DNA from: an uncultured Clostridia bacterium
Lineage (GTDB): Bacteria > Bacillota > Clostridia > Christensenellales > UBA1242
Direction: 5' to 3'
Assembly: GCA_934747385.1 (NCBI GenBank)
Contig: CAKVGK010000002.1
Coordinates: forward strand, 248,001-312,000
Length of the DNA stretch: 64,000 nt
Within the stretch, counting starts at the first letter, position 1, and each line of letters starts with the position of its first letter. The position numbers and the translations under genes are program-made. Of this stretch, positions 26,735-35,231 are shown one piece after another. Below the pieces are notes generated by a model that searched no databases, had not been told where the DNA came from, and worked only from the letters and a program-made list of their open reading frames with translations.

Positions 26735-26811
26735 TGGCGACCCGGAAGGGGCTCGAACCCTCGACCTCCAGCGTGACAGGCTGGCGCTCTAACCAGCTGA
26801 GCTACCGGGCC
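26735..26811 (-). tRNA. tRNA-Asp (GTC anticodon)
   Basis: Acceptor GGCCCGG / CCGGGTC with one G-T pair, anticodon loop CTGTCAC (GTC), discriminator G as expected for Asp, CCA encoded. Confidence 0.95.
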
Positions 26812-26842
26812 AAATTAAAATTAAGATAATTGCCTTTAGGGC

Positions 26843-26919
26843 TGGTGGGCCTTCACGGACTTGAACCGCGGACCGACCGGTTATGAGCCGGTTGCTCTAA
26901 CCAACTGAGCTAAAGGCCC
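26843..26919 (-). tRNA. tRNA-Met (CAT anticodon, probably elongator)
   Basis: Acceptor GGGCCTT / AAGGCCC, anticodon loop CTCATAA (CAT), discriminator A, CCA encoded. The paired first acceptor base argues against initiator tRNA; a lysidine-modified tRNA-Ile cannot be excluded from sequence alone. Confidence 0.85.
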
Positions 26920-26977
26920 TTGTGTGTTGCATAAACAACTAGCAAGGTTTAATCCGCATCTATCACAATGCAGATAA

Positions 26978-27052
26978 TGGTCGGGGTGAAGGGACTCGAA
27001 CCCCCGGCCCCATGATCCCAAATCACGTGCGCTACCACTGCGCTACACCCCG
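26978..27052 (-). tRNA. tRNA-Pro (TGG anticodon)
   Basis: Acceptor CGGGGTG / CACCCCG, anticodon loop TTTGGGA (TGG), discriminator A, CCA encoded. First gene of the operon, directly after the promoter. Confidence 0.95.
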
Positions 27053-27066
27053 ACGATTACTTATTC

Positions 27067-27095
27067 ATAATACAATATTCCAAAATTAAAGTCAA
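27067..27095 (-). promoter_or_regulatory. Promoter of the six-tRNA operon
   Basis: TTGACT (27090-27095), 17-base spacer, TATTAT (27067-27072) on the minus strand, 15 bases before tRNA-Pro. Confidence 0.8.
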
Positions 27096-27267
27096 TGGTT
27101 TTGTTAAAGTTTTTTGCATTTTTTTAATTTTTTTGTAAATTTATATGCGCAGTGTTGTTATATATAAACTTTTTAATTTTTTACTTTAAAACCAACTTTA
27201 GTTTTAGTTAAGAATTAATATATAAAATAAAGTTTTTGAGGAGTAGAACATTCTTTTGTTTTGCTGT

Positions 27268-28098
27268 TTACAGCCATGAAGGTATAATTTCAAAAGTTTT
27301 GCTGTTTAAATAAGCAAGCGAAGAACCTTTATCAAATTTAAAAGCCAAATAATTTGCAGTTAAATGCAGTTGTTTTTTGCTGTCCTTACCATATTTATTG
27401 TCCCCCACTATTGGGTAGCCATAATATGCAATATGTGCACGAATTTGGTGCGTTTTGCCGGTCACAAGGTTGGCAGTCATAAGCGTGTTTTCACCACGAT
27501 ATTCCACCACGTCAAATTCTGTTACGATTGGGTCATAGCCAGTTGTTTTAAGTTCGCTAATCCATACTTTGCTTAATGTGTCCACCTTTTTCAAATAGAC
27601 TGTTCGTTTGATTTTGGTTATGTCCACCCTGCCGTGAACCAACAATGCGTATTTTTTAATAATCCCTTTTCGAGTTTTAAAAGCGGACAAAAGCGAACGC
27701 TCTGCCTGTTTGTTGCGGGCAAAAACCACAAGCCCTTCCGTGTTGCGGTCTATGCGGTGAACTGGCAAAACAGTGTCATAATTTTGCCTCAAAACTGCCA
27801 CTAGGTCACGCTCGGTTTCGCTTACAACTTCAATTCCGGCGCGTTTGTTTACGATTATTACGTTATCATCTGCATACACCAAAGTATACCACTCTTTTTG
27901 TTCTTTTTCAGTGTAGAAAACAACCAATTTGTCGCCAGAATGCAAGGCAATATCCTCTTTCACGCGTGCATTGTTAACCTTAACGTCTTTGTTTGCCAAA
28001 ATTTTTGCAACGTCAAAACGAGAAAGAAAAGGCAACTCGTCAATAATTGCCTTAACCAACTTTTTATCGGTTTTAACTTCAAATTCAATCTTTTGCAT
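27268..28098 (-). CDS. RluA-family pseudouridine synthase
   Basis: Isomerises uridine to pseudouridine in rRNA or tRNA. The 276-residue protein has an S4-like N-terminal part (LPFLSRFDVAKILANKDVKVN) and the catalytic RluA motif HRIDRNTEGLVVFA, whose first Asp is the nucleophile; VTGKTHQIRAH and the C-terminal LTANYLAF follow the family pattern. Which uridine it modifies cannot be told. The start overlaps the stop of the endonuclease IV-like gene by one base, so the pair is co-translated. Confidence 0.92.
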   Translation of the reverse strand: MQKIEFEVKTDKKLVKAIIDELPFLSRFDVAKILANKDVKVNNARVKEDIALHSGDKLVVFYTEKEQKEWYTLVYADDNVIIVNKRAGIEVVSETERDLVAVLRQNYDTVLPVHRIDRNTEGLVVFARNKQAERSLLSAFKTRKGIIKKYALLVHGRVDITKIKRTVYLKKVDTLSKVWISELKTTGYDPIVTEFDVVEYRGENTLMTANLVTGKTHQIRAHIAYYGYPIVGDNKYGKDSKKQLHLTANYLAFKFDKGSSLAYLNSKTFEIIPSWL

Positions 28099-28961
28099 TA
28101 TTTTAAGTCTTTATAATATAAATCTCGCATAAACTTTGCGCCAATCTCTTGGCTTTCGCTTGCTTCACTTATAACCCAAGGGTTTACATTCATTTCGTGT
28201 AATACTTCAACAAATTCTTTTAAATCAGGCTTGCCAACGCTGCCGTCCGCCATATTTTCGCCATGAACTAAATGGTGCATTTCACCTTTGTCGTTATATT
28301 GGATTGTGTAAGCGTGGAAATGAATATGCTCAAATTTTTCGGGTATTTCTGCCTTGATTTTTTCAAGTCTTTCACGAATTGCCTGCTTGTCCGCCAAGCT
28401 GCCAACTTCACGTGCATGCAAATGTGCAATGTCTATGCAAGGATAGCAATATTGGCATTGTTTGCAGATTTCAATAATCTCGTCCAACGAGCCAAGGTTT
28501 GCCGTTTTTCCGCCTATTTCTGGATAAAAGCGAACGTCATCATCCATATCGGTTGAAGAAGTAATTTCGTTTATAGCATCAATCAGTTGTTTGATTGCCA
28601 CGTGCCTGCCCTCTGGTGTGTTTTCGTGACCGCCGCCCGGGTGAAAAATTATACGATTTACACCAACGGATTTTGCAAGTTCAATGCCCTGACGCATATA
28701 TTCTTTGCTTTTCTCAACGCTTGGTGTGTTTTTGCTGCCCAAGTTGACATAATATGGTGCATGAATCGAAAAATACATACCATTTTGGCGTTCTTTCAAA
28801 TAGATTTCTTTGTTGGCGTCGCTTATTTTAAAGCCATAAACGCACTGAATTTCATACGCGTTTAAGCCCATAGCACGCAGCCAATCAAACAAGCCGCTGA
28901 ACTTACCTTTGTAATTTGATGGTGTGCCAGCAACACCAAAAATTGGTGGATTTTGTTCCAT
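28098..28961 (-). CDS. Endonuclease IV-like AP endonuclease (TIM barrel)
   Basis: Probable apurinic-site endonuclease of the Nfo/AP_endonuc_2 group. The 287-residue barrel carries the metal ligands in order: FSIHAPYYVNLGS, IIFHPGGG, a YPEIGG glutamate, CIDIAHLHAR, IHFHAYTIQYND with MHHLVHGEN, and WVISEAS. It is closer to the archaeal-type short Nfo than to E. coli Nfo. Start after AGGGG. It is followed with one-base overlap by the RluA-family gene. Confidence 0.87.
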   Translation of the reverse strand: MEQNPPIFGVAGTPSNYKGKFSGLFDWLRAMGLNAYEIQCVYGFKISDANKEIYLKERQNGMYFSIHAPYYVNLGSKNTPSVEKSKEYMRQGIELAKSVGVNRIIFHPGGGHENTPEGRHVAIKQLIDAINEITSSTDMDDDVRFYPEIGGKTANLGSLDEIIEICKQCQYCYPCIDIAHLHAREVGSLADKQAIRERLEKIKAEIPEKFEHIHFHAYTIQYNDKGEMHHLVHGENMADGSVGKPDLKEFVEVLHEMNVNPWVISEASESQEIGAKFMRDLYYKDLK

Positions 28962-29011
28962 ACTGCCCCTTTTAAGAAAACAATTTTAAGAATGTGTTTT
29001 ATTGGTTAAAA

Positions 29012-30346
29012 CTAAACAAAGTTTTTAAAAAATTTTTCCCTTAACAACAAAAATTTTGCATCGTTAATACGATAACTATTGTCCACACTCACGTCAAATG
29101 TTTTGTTGAGGTGAGCAACTGCTTTTTCGTCGTCAATAATCATAATATCTTGCAAACTTTCGTTAATCAAGCCGCGATTGAGTGAAAATGAACCATATAA
29201 ACCGTAATGGGAATCAATAACAATTGAATTAAACCTAATAAAACCATCATACAGATAGCAACTTGCACCATATAACGCAAGTTCTTTTGCATACGCGCGG
29301 GAAGCGTAATAACGGCTGCTGTCTTCAGTTTTCATTGGGATCATCAAGCGAACTTCAATGTTTGAATTTATTGCAAATTTTAAAAGCGACATTATACTTT
29401 CCGTTGGAATGAACTCTTCAACCTGAATTTGAATGGATTTTTTTGCCATACAAATTGCTTTAATCAGTGTCAAATCCAAACCTTGTGCAGTTGAGTTGCT
29501 TATATATTGCATTTTAACCTGTGATTTGCTGTCAAACTTTGGTGTTTCATAATCCATAAATTTTCCGCTTGCAAAAATAACATCCTTGTGTGCGGCAAGG
29601 TCAATAGCTTGCACAATCTCACCCTTAAATTTAACAATCATGTTAGAAACAATGCATTTTTCTTTTTCTTGACATGGCTTCAAGTCAATTTTTCCAATGT
29701 AAGCTGTTGTTCCGTCAATCACCACAATGTTGCGCCTATTAACGAACTTTTTGTCAAACGTATGCAGTTTGCTGAACCTGTTTATTTTTGCCCCAGCAAT
29801 TGTCAATTCTTTTTTAATTTTTCTATTAATGGATTTTTCGTAAACAATTTTAACTGCAACACCAGCTTCAAGTTTTTTGATTAATGTTTCTTTCATCCAA
29901 TCCAAATCTCTCGCTTTAAGTTGTGTTATTTCAAAAATGATGTATTTTTTTGCACTTGCAATTTCCCTTAGCAAATTTTCTTTAAACTTTGCATAGGTGT
30001 GGAAAAATTCGCAACCATTGTTTTGATAAACATTAACATTATACCCCAACTGATTAAAAGTAAAATACTCATCAAAATTTGTGCTTTTTGGGTTTATTAG
30101 GTTTTTGCTGACAAGTTTTTCATAAATAGCGTCTTCATTTTCTTTAACATTCAATGAATTGCGCTTTTTATAATACAAAATTTTGGAAACAAAATACACT
30201 ATTCCGCCAACAAGTGACGTGCAAACAAACAATGCCAGCCACAAAATAATTGCGCGAGGTTTATCTCTTTCAAAAATAATCATGGTTGCAGACATTGTTA
30301 ACAATACAAAAACAAGCAATAAAATTAAAATAATTTTAATCAACAT
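29012..30346 (-). CDS. Cardiolipin synthase-like protein with degenerate HKD motifs
   Basis: The layout is that of cardiolipin synthase: two N-terminal helices (about 3-24 and 32-57), then two phospholipase-D domains in 444 residues. Both catalytic HxK(x)4D motifs are altered in the same way: N203-R204-R-N206-IVVI-D211 in the first, R371-F-N373-SIVI-D378 in the second, so His is Arg and Lys is Asn in each. Phosphatidyl transfer by the known mechanism would not work. It may be a structural or regulatory relative. The ATG lacks a Shine-Dalgarno and has a promoter ending seven bases upstream. Confidence 0.82.
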   Translation of the reverse strand: MLIKIILILLLVFVLLTMSATMIIFERDKPRAIILWLALFVCTSLVGGIVYFVSKILYYKKRNSLNVKENEDAIYEKLVSKNLINPKSTNFDEYFTFNQLGYNVNVYQNNGCEFFHTYAKFKENLLREIASAKKYIIFEITQLKARDLDWMKETLIKKLEAGVAVKIVYEKSINRKIKKELTIAGAKINRFSKLHTFDKKFVNRRNIVVIDGTTAYIGKIDLKPCQEKEKCIVSNMIVKFKGEIVQAIDLAAHKDVIFASGKFMDYETPKFDSKSQVKMQYISNSTAQGLDLTLIKAICMAKKSIQIQVEEFIPTESIMSLLKFAINSNIEVRLMIPMKTEDSSRYYASRAYAKELALYGASCYLYDGFIRFNSIVIDSHYGLYGSFSLNRGLINESLQDIMIIDDEKAVAHLNKTFDVSVDNSYRINDAKFLLLREKFFKNFV

Positions 30347-30353
30347 ATCTTAT

Positions 30354-30382
30354 ATTTTAGCAAAATGGTAAAATAATCGCAA
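30354..30382 (-). promoter_or_regulatory. Putative leaderless promoter of the PLD-like gene
   Basis: TTGCGA (30377-30382), 17 bases, TAAAAT (30354-30359), seven bases, ATG. Confidence 0.5.
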
Positions 30383-30480
30383 CTAAATAGGCGCAAAATG
30401 CTGGTTTAAACAAAAATTTTGCAAAAGTTAATTAAAATCATTGTAAAATTGACATAATTTTGATAATATAGTTGGTGTTA

Positions 30481-30600
30481 ATGCCATTGTAACACAGTTG
30501 GCAAGTAGCTTTAAACAATATGCCATAATTGGCATGTTGTAGCGGTGCCGCTAGGCAACGAGTGAGCGAAGCGATGGAAGTGCTTGCACTACCGACGCCC
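30481..30600. other. GC-richer, hairpin-dense patch upstream of tRNA-Thr
   Basis: Within A/T-rich surroundings lie several perfect dyads: TGCCA/TGGCA (30482-30503), ATGCCA-TAAT-TGGCAT (30520-30535), AGCGGTGCCGCT (30541-30552) and AGTGCTTGCACT (30579-30590). No coding pattern is visible. It may be a structured leader RNA, a decayed tRNA-like segment (TGTAACACAGTTGG resembles the D-arm of the next tRNA) or an intergenic repeat. Confidence 0.4.
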
Positions 30601-30620
30601 CATAATATCTTAATATTTAT

Positions 30621-30696
30621 GCTGATGTAGCACAGTCGGTAGTGCAATTGATTCGTAATCAATAGGTCGCCGGTTCAAGTCCGGCCATCAGCTCCA
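30621..30696 (+). tRNA. tRNA-Thr (CGT anticodon)
   Basis: Acceptor GCTGATG / CATCAGC, anticodon loop TTCGTAA (CGT), discriminator T, CCA encoded. The TrmH-like gene starts only eight bases after the CCA. Confidence 0.95.
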
Positions 30697-30704
30697 AATT
30701 CATT

Positions 30705-31520
30705 ATGAAAAAAATAAACATAGGAAAAGAAAACGCAACTTTTCAAGAAATTTTATCACTAAAGGAAAACCGCACGAAAAGAACAAAGACCGGTTTATTT
30801 TTTGTTGAAGGCGTGCAAAACATTAAAGACTCCCTTGCCAACAATTGGAAAATTCATGCTTTTATATATTCAAAAGATTGCAAACTTTCAAAATGGGCAA
30901 CTGAAATTCTTGATTTTGCCGAATTTAATTATGTTTTGGAAAACAATTTAATGCTTAAGTTAAGCGACAAAAGCGACGTGAGTGAAGTTTTAGCAATTGT
31001 TGAGATAAAATATTTTAACTCAATTTGCAAAACAGATGAAAATCCTGTGTTTGTGCTTTTAGACAGACCTTCTAAAAAAGGTAACTTGGGCACGATTATA
31101 AGAAGTTGTGACGCACTTAATGTGACCCAAATTTTTTATTCTGGGCACTCGGTTGATTTGTACGACCATGCTGTTGTGACTGCCTCAATGGGCTCATTTT
31201 TTAAGTTACCAATAACTTTTATTAAGTCGAATAATGACTATTTGGCGCTTGTTGAACAATTAAAAAAGCAATATGCCAATTTGCAGATTGTGGCAACTTC
31301 CTTGCAAACAGAAAACAAACTGCAAAATGCAAACTTCAATTTTCCTACCCTGTTGTTGATTGGCAACGAAACAGATGGTTTGTGCAAATTTTACAATGAA
31401 ACTGCAGATTACGCAGTTAAAATTGACATGCGCCCTGATATAGACTCGTTGAACATTGCATGCGCAACAAGTATATGTCTATATGAAATTCAAAGGCAGA
31501 GAAACAATTACAAAATATAA
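30705..31520 (+). CDS. TrmH/SpoU-family RNA 2'-O-methyltransferase
   Basis: SAM-dependent ribose methylase with the SPOUT knot. The 271-residue protein has an N-terminal substrate-binding domain (TKTGLFFVEGVQNI) and the three SpoU motifs: LDRPSKKGNLGTIIRSCDA, VTASMGSFFKLP and LIGNETDGL with DSLNIACATSICLYE at the C-terminus. The ATG is eight bases downstream of tRNA-Thr and has no Shine-Dalgarno, so it is probably co-transcribed with the tRNA and exposed when the tRNA 3' end is processed. Target RNA unknown. Confidence 0.9.
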   Translation: MKKINIGKENATFQEILSLKENRTKRTKTGLFFVEGVQNIKDSLANNWKIHAFIYSKDCKLSKWATEILDFAEFNYVLENNLMLKLSDKSDVSEVLAIVEIKYFNSICKTDENPVFVLLDRPSKKGNLGTIIRSCDALNVTQIFYSGHSVDLYDHAVVTASMGSFFKLPITFIKSNNDYLALVEQLKKQYANLQIVATSLQTENKLQNANFNFPTLLLIGNETDGLCKFYNETADYAVKIDMRPDIDSLNIACATSICLYEIQRQRNNYKI

Positions 31521-31537
31521 ATAATTCGCCGGTTTGG

Positions 31538-31566
31538 TTGAAAAATTTTTTGTTTTGTTGTATTAT
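31538..31566 (+). promoter_or_regulatory. Putative leaderless promoter of the second TrmH-like gene
   Basis: TTGAAA (31538-31543), 17 bases, TATTAT (31561-31566), six bases, ATG at 31573. No ribosome-binding site. Confidence 0.6.
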
Positions 31567-31572
31567 GTTATT

Positions 31573-32283
31573 ATGAAATATGATAAAAACAATGAAACAA
31601 GTTTTGCAATTGGCATGTTTGCAACATATGAGATAGTTAACACACTACCCACACAAGTTGTTGGGGTTTACTACACAAAAAACATAAAGATGACAGATGA
31701 CGTTATTGCTCTTTTTGATTTTTGCAAAAAACAAAAAATTGAATTGTTGGAACGAACAAGGTTTGTTGAAAGTTTGTCCGGTAAAGAAAATGTTCACATA
31801 GTTTGTGAATTTAAAAAGTATGCTCAAACTCTCAGCGCTGGCAATCACCTATGTTTGGTTAACCCTAGCGATATGGGCAATATGGGCACAATTTTTAGAA
31901 CCTCACTTGGACTTGGAATTAAAAACATCGCACTCATTACCCCATGTGCAGATATTTTCAATCCAAAAGTTGTGCGTGCTTCAATGGGTGCAATCTTCAA
32001 GTTGAACATTGAATTTTTTGATAGTTTTGAAGACTATCTTTCCAAATTTAAGGGCAATCAAATTTTCACTTTTTGCTTGGACGGAACGCAATTTTTGCAG
32101 CAAACAAAAGTTAACAACACAAAGCCTTTCACCCTTGTTTTTGGCAATGAGGCGACAGGTTTGCCAGACAAAGTTGCCAACATGGGCACAAAAATCAAAA
32201 TTAAACAATCGAAAGAAATTGACTCATTCAACTTGGCAATTAGTGTTGCCATGGCGGTATATCATTTTACAAGCAATATTTAA
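31573..32283 (+). CDS. TrmH/SpoU-family RNA methyltransferase (second copy)
   Basis: A 236-residue SPOUT methylase of the same family as the preceding gene but clearly diverged. Motifs: LVNPSDMGNMGTIFRTSLG, VVRASMGAIFKLN, FGNEATGLP and IDSFNLAISVAMAVYHF. The usual SLN of motif 3 is SFN here. The ATG at 31573 is chosen because a promoter ends six bases before it; an in-frame start at 31534 would lie upstream of that promoter. A terminator follows the stop. Confidence 0.87.
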   Translation: MKYDKNNETSFAIGMFATYEIVNTLPTQVVGVYYTKNIKMTDDVIALFDFCKKQKIELLERTRFVESLSGKENVHIVCEFKKYAQTLSAGNHLCLVNPSDMGNMGTIFRTSLGLGIKNIALITPCADIFNPKVVRASMGAIFKLNIEFFDSFEDYLSKFKGNQIFTFCLDGTQFLQQTKVNNTKPFTLVFGNEATGLPDKVANMGTKIKIKQSKEIDSFNLAISVAMAVYHFTSNI

Positions 32284-32295
32284 CCTCTTTTTAAT

Positions 32296-32328
32296 TAAAA
32301 AAGCCACCTTTTTAGTGTGGTTTTTTTG
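32296..32328. terminator. Terminator after the TrmH-like pair
   Basis: CCAC (32304-32307) and GTGG (32317-32320) extended by A-run/T-run pairing; seven T on the + strand. Usable in both directions for the converging gene. Confidence 0.75.
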
Positions 32329-32335
32329 TTGGAGT

Positions 32336-33511
32336 CTATTCAAAAATAATTGTTATGGTTGTTGAAATTTCAGGATATGCAGCAAAGGTAAGTTTCAAAT
32401 TTACTCTGCCCTTAGATTTGCGTTTAACAAAAACAATTGGCGCGTCTGCGGAAATTATTTGAGCAACATACCCGTCATCAATCTCAGCGATAATATCTTG
32501 ATTAACATATTCTTGATTGCCGTAATTAATTTGATAGTTTATGCCGACAGTAGATTTGGTTGTTGAGAAAGTGTTGTTGCTTAAATCTGGAAAAACTATT
32601 TCAAACTTAGAGGTCAACTGGACACTAATGTCAAAAACAAACTCGCAAACGCAATTTTCGTCTGTAATGCGAACTTTTAGTTTGGTTTCGCCCAATTTTA
32701 ATGGAGTTAAAATTTCGTTTTCAATTTTTATGAATGTTTCGTCAATAAAAACTTCCATTTTGCCATTGCTAAAATTTTGAACAACTGAATTTAGCGCAAA
32801 GTTTTGAGCAAGTTCCAACTGCGGCTGTATTAATTTTGCGTGAGTGCAATTTTCAGTTACATGAACGTTGATTTGCTTTGTTTTGAACGTATTTTCACCA
32901 GTTTTTATGCTAAAACATATTTGATAATCGCCCTCAACCGACGAAAAAATTTTGTTATTTTCAAACATTAAATCATTGGTGAGTTCGCTATTCTTTAAAA
33001 TTTTTATTTCCAAATCACTCAAAAATTGTGCAGGAAAAACCGTTACAAAGTTATCTGTTAGAAAAATTGTTTCATTGGTCGCGAGGCTTATTTCCTTTTT
33101 GCAATTGAGCGACAAAGATTTTGCATACTCTTTCACAGGAATATCTGCTTCTACGATTGGCAAAATATTACTTTCAAAATCCTCATCATTGATAAGTTCT
33201 TGAGAAATTAATTCTTCTTGAGCATCAACATTATTTGAATTAATGTTTTCATCTTCAGTTGCAGCTTGGTTTGAATGCTGATTAAGTGAAGTTGAGTCAT
33301 CATCCTTTTCATTTGGGCGAGTTTGATTTGGTTTAGTGGTTATATTGTTCAAATTTTCATCATCAACTTTTGCAGGAATAACACTCGTTTCAGTGGCTGT
33401 CGGTTGATTTGTGCGTGAATGGTCTATTTGGTGTTTCACCACAAGGAAAGTGGCAAGAAACAAAAGCAAAGCCACGCAAATGAGTGGATAAAAAATTGCC
33501 TTAAATTTCAT
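32336..33511 (-). CDS. Secreted or membrane-anchored protein of unknown function
   Basis: Not recognised. The 391-residue protein starts with one hydrophobic helix (about residues 5-25), then an acidic Asn/Thr/Glu-rich spacer (about 30-125), then a C-terminal region of beta-type sequence with repeating segments that could be Ig-like or bacterial surface domains (for example FETDNFVTVFPAQ-like and DISVQLTSKFEIVFPDL). No catalytic motif is apparent. The ATG at 33511 is preferred over an upstream TTG; it has no Shine-Dalgarno and a promoter ends eight bases before it. Confidence 0.6.
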   Translation of the reverse strand: MKFKAIFYPLICVALLLFLATFLVVKHQIDHSRTNQPTATETSVIPAKVDDENLNNITTKPNQTRPNEKDDDSTSLNQHSNQAATEDENINSNNVDAQEELISQELINDEDFESNILPIVEADIPVKEYAKSLSLNCKKEISLATNETIFLTDNFVTVFPAQFLSDLEIKILKNSELTNDLMFENNKIFSSVEGDYQICFSIKTGENTFKTKQINVHVTENCTHAKLIQPQLELAQNFALNSVVQNFSNGKMEVFIDETFIKIENEILTPLKLGETKLKVRITDENCVCEFVFDISVQLTSKFEIVFPDLSNNTFSTTKSTVGINYQINYGNQEYVNQDIIAEIDDGYVAQIISADAPIVFVKRKSKGRVNLKLTFAAYPEISTTITIIFE

Positions 33512-33519
33512 ATAAGGCA

Positions 33520-33548
33520 ATTCTACTATTTTGATAAAATATTTGCAA
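33520..33548 (-). promoter_or_regulatory. Putative near-leaderless promoter
   Basis: TTGCAA (33543-33548), 17 bases, TAGAAT (33520-33525), eight bases, ATG. Confidence 0.5.
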
Positions 33549-33613
33549 TTAAAATGTCGAATTTTAAGTATTATTATTGAATTTATTCGTAAAAATACTG
33601 ATTTTTAGCAAAT

Positions 33614-34621
33614 TTAGTCGTTTTCCGTTTTGCGATTTGTGATTATATTGATTTTGTGCTTTTCAGCGTTGAGATAAGATATGTAACCTTTAACGCGTGA
33701 ATTTAACTTGAACAAGTGGTGAGTTGCAACGTTCGCGCGGTCACTATTATCTTTAGTTATTGCCATTGCAGAAAAGCCATTGTCGAGCCTTATAACCGCC
33801 CCTACTGGCAAAATTTTAACCACTGTTCCTTCAACCTCATCGTCAATTTTTAAACTTGCAAAAGCCTCGTCGCGTGGGTTGGTTTTCAATTGCTTTAAGC
33901 CCACACTAATGCGAGAATAATCTGTGTTGACATCAAGAACTTTAAATGTGTATTTATCATTTTCGTTCAAAATTGACTTTAAACTATCAATGTGCTCGTA
34001 ACTTGCGTCTGAAATTGAAAGTTTTGCTTTTGCGCCATTTTCAAGAAGGACAACTGCGTATTTATCTTCCAATTTAACAATGCTGCCGTCAATAATTTCG
34101 CCAATTTCAACTGGTTTAATGTCTGTGTTAACCAGCAATTTGGTGCTGCAAACTATGGATTTTTTTATGTTGTTAAGTTCAATTACGATTGCTTTAATTT
34201 CGCGATTAATCAAACTTTCCTTATTCATAAAATCTTGTGGTGAGCATTGGCTGAAAGGCAAGAACACTCTAAAGCCCATAAACTCGCCCAAAATGCCAGC
34301 GGTGTTTATTGCTGAAGCCACAAAACTAAATTCGCTGCCAACTTTAAGTGCTTTTAATTTTTCCTTATCTTCAATAGCTTTGTTCACGCCTGCGTGGTTG
34401 AGAACTAGGCAACCTTTGTCGTCAATTTTGCCGGTAACCATAACCAAAACAGCATCCCCCATTTTGAACGAAGGTTCAAGTTCTGCGCGTGGGAAAACGC
34501 CTTCTTTAAGCCCGCCAAGGGCAACAACAACCTCTTTTTCGCCAAGCATAACAATTGTTCCGGTGATTATGTCCCCGCGGTTGTACTGAGTCATGCTTAT
34601 GTTAAAATCTTTCATTTTCAT
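33614..34621 (-). CDS. S1-domain RNA-binding protein (ribosomal protein S1 homologue)
   Basis: The 335-residue protein consists of about four S1-type OB folds; the first reads GDIITGTIVMLGEKEVVVALGGLKEGVFPRAEL and later ones start GEIIDGSIVKLEDKYAVVLLENGAKAKLSIS and DDEVEGTVVKILPVGAVIRLDNGFSAMA at shorter spacing. This is the RpsA-like protein of Clostridia, possibly helping mRNA binding. Its ATG overlaps the plsC stop by one base. In related genomes ispH lies between plsC and this gene; it is absent here. Confidence 0.85.
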   Translation of the reverse strand: MKMKDFNISMTQYNRGDIITGTIVMLGEKEVVVALGGLKEGVFPRAELEPSFKMGDAVLVMVTGKIDDKGCLVLNHAGVNKAIEDKEKLKALKVGSEFSFVASAINTAGILGEFMGFRVFLPFSQCSPQDFMNKESLINREIKAIVIELNNIKKSIVCSTKLLVNTDIKPVEIGEIIDGSIVKLEDKYAVVLLENGAKAKLSISDASYEHIDSLKSILNENDKYTFKVLDVNTDYSRISVGLKQLKTNPRDEAFASLKIDDEVEGTVVKILPVGAVIRLDNGFSAMAITKDNSDRANVATHHLFKLNSRVKGYISYLNAEKHKINIITNRKTEND

Positions 34622-35220
34622 TATCTACTAACTTCTCCTTCAAGTAATTCATTCATTTTGCTGACAATTAAATCAGCAAATTCTGCCAAATATGCCTTGT
34701 CACCTTTGCGGCTGATATCTGGGTAAATTGGTTTGCCAATAAAAAGTTTAACCCTTTTAAATGGCTTAATTTTGGTGCTGTACATCATTGGAACAACAGG
34801 TGTGTTTGTGCGGATTGAAAACATTGCAACGCCCTCTTTTGCAGAGCCGTCCTCAACAAAAGGTGTTTTTGCGCGTGTCCCTTGTGGGAAAATGCAAACA
34901 CGTTTGTTTTTTCCAATCAAGCGCAAAACCTGTTTGATTGAACTTGGCTCAACCTTTTCCCTATCAACTTTGACCCCGCCAATGCTTTTAATAAAGGCTG
35001 ACTTAATTTTGCCTTTAAACAATTCTTTTTTAGCCAAAAAATAATGCTTGGTGCAAAACCTAATGTCCAGCATTGGAGCGTCATGATTGGACATGTGATT
35101 GCACGAAACAATGTAATTCTTGCCCTTTAATTCCTTTAAATTTTGCTTGCCAATTTTTTTGATTGGAAAAATAATCAAGCAAGGGATGAAAGCAAGAATA
35201 AATAAAAACCAAAATAACAT
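34621..35220 (-). CDS. plsC: 1-acyl-sn-glycerol-3-phosphate acyltransferase (PlsC family)
   Basis: Adds the second acyl chain in phosphatidic acid synthesis. The 199-residue protein has an N-terminal hydrophobic helix, the catalytic HX4D in CNHMSNHDAP, GGVKVDRE, and VPMMYS. The usual FPEGTR motif reads FPQGTR, replacing the conserved Glu by Gln, which might weaken glycerol-phosphate binding. AAAGGG precedes the ATG. It overlaps the S1-domain gene by one base. Confidence 0.88.
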   Translation of the reverse strand: MLFWFLFILAFIPCLIIFPIKKIGKQNLKELKGKNYIVSCNHMSNHDAPMLDIRFCTKHYFLAKKELFKGKIKSAFIKSIGGVKVDREKVEPSSIKQVLRLIGKNKRVCIFPQGTRAKTPFVEDGSAKEGVAMFSIRTNTPVVPMMYSTKIKPFKRVKLFIGKPIYPDISRKGDKAYLAEFADLIVSKMNELLEGEVSR

Positions 35221-35231
35221 ACACTACCCTT

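Noticed and set aside
26449..26776. Open frames of 70-77 codons on both strands
   Set aside because: They overlie the tRNA-Thr, -Tyr, -Phe and -Asp genes.
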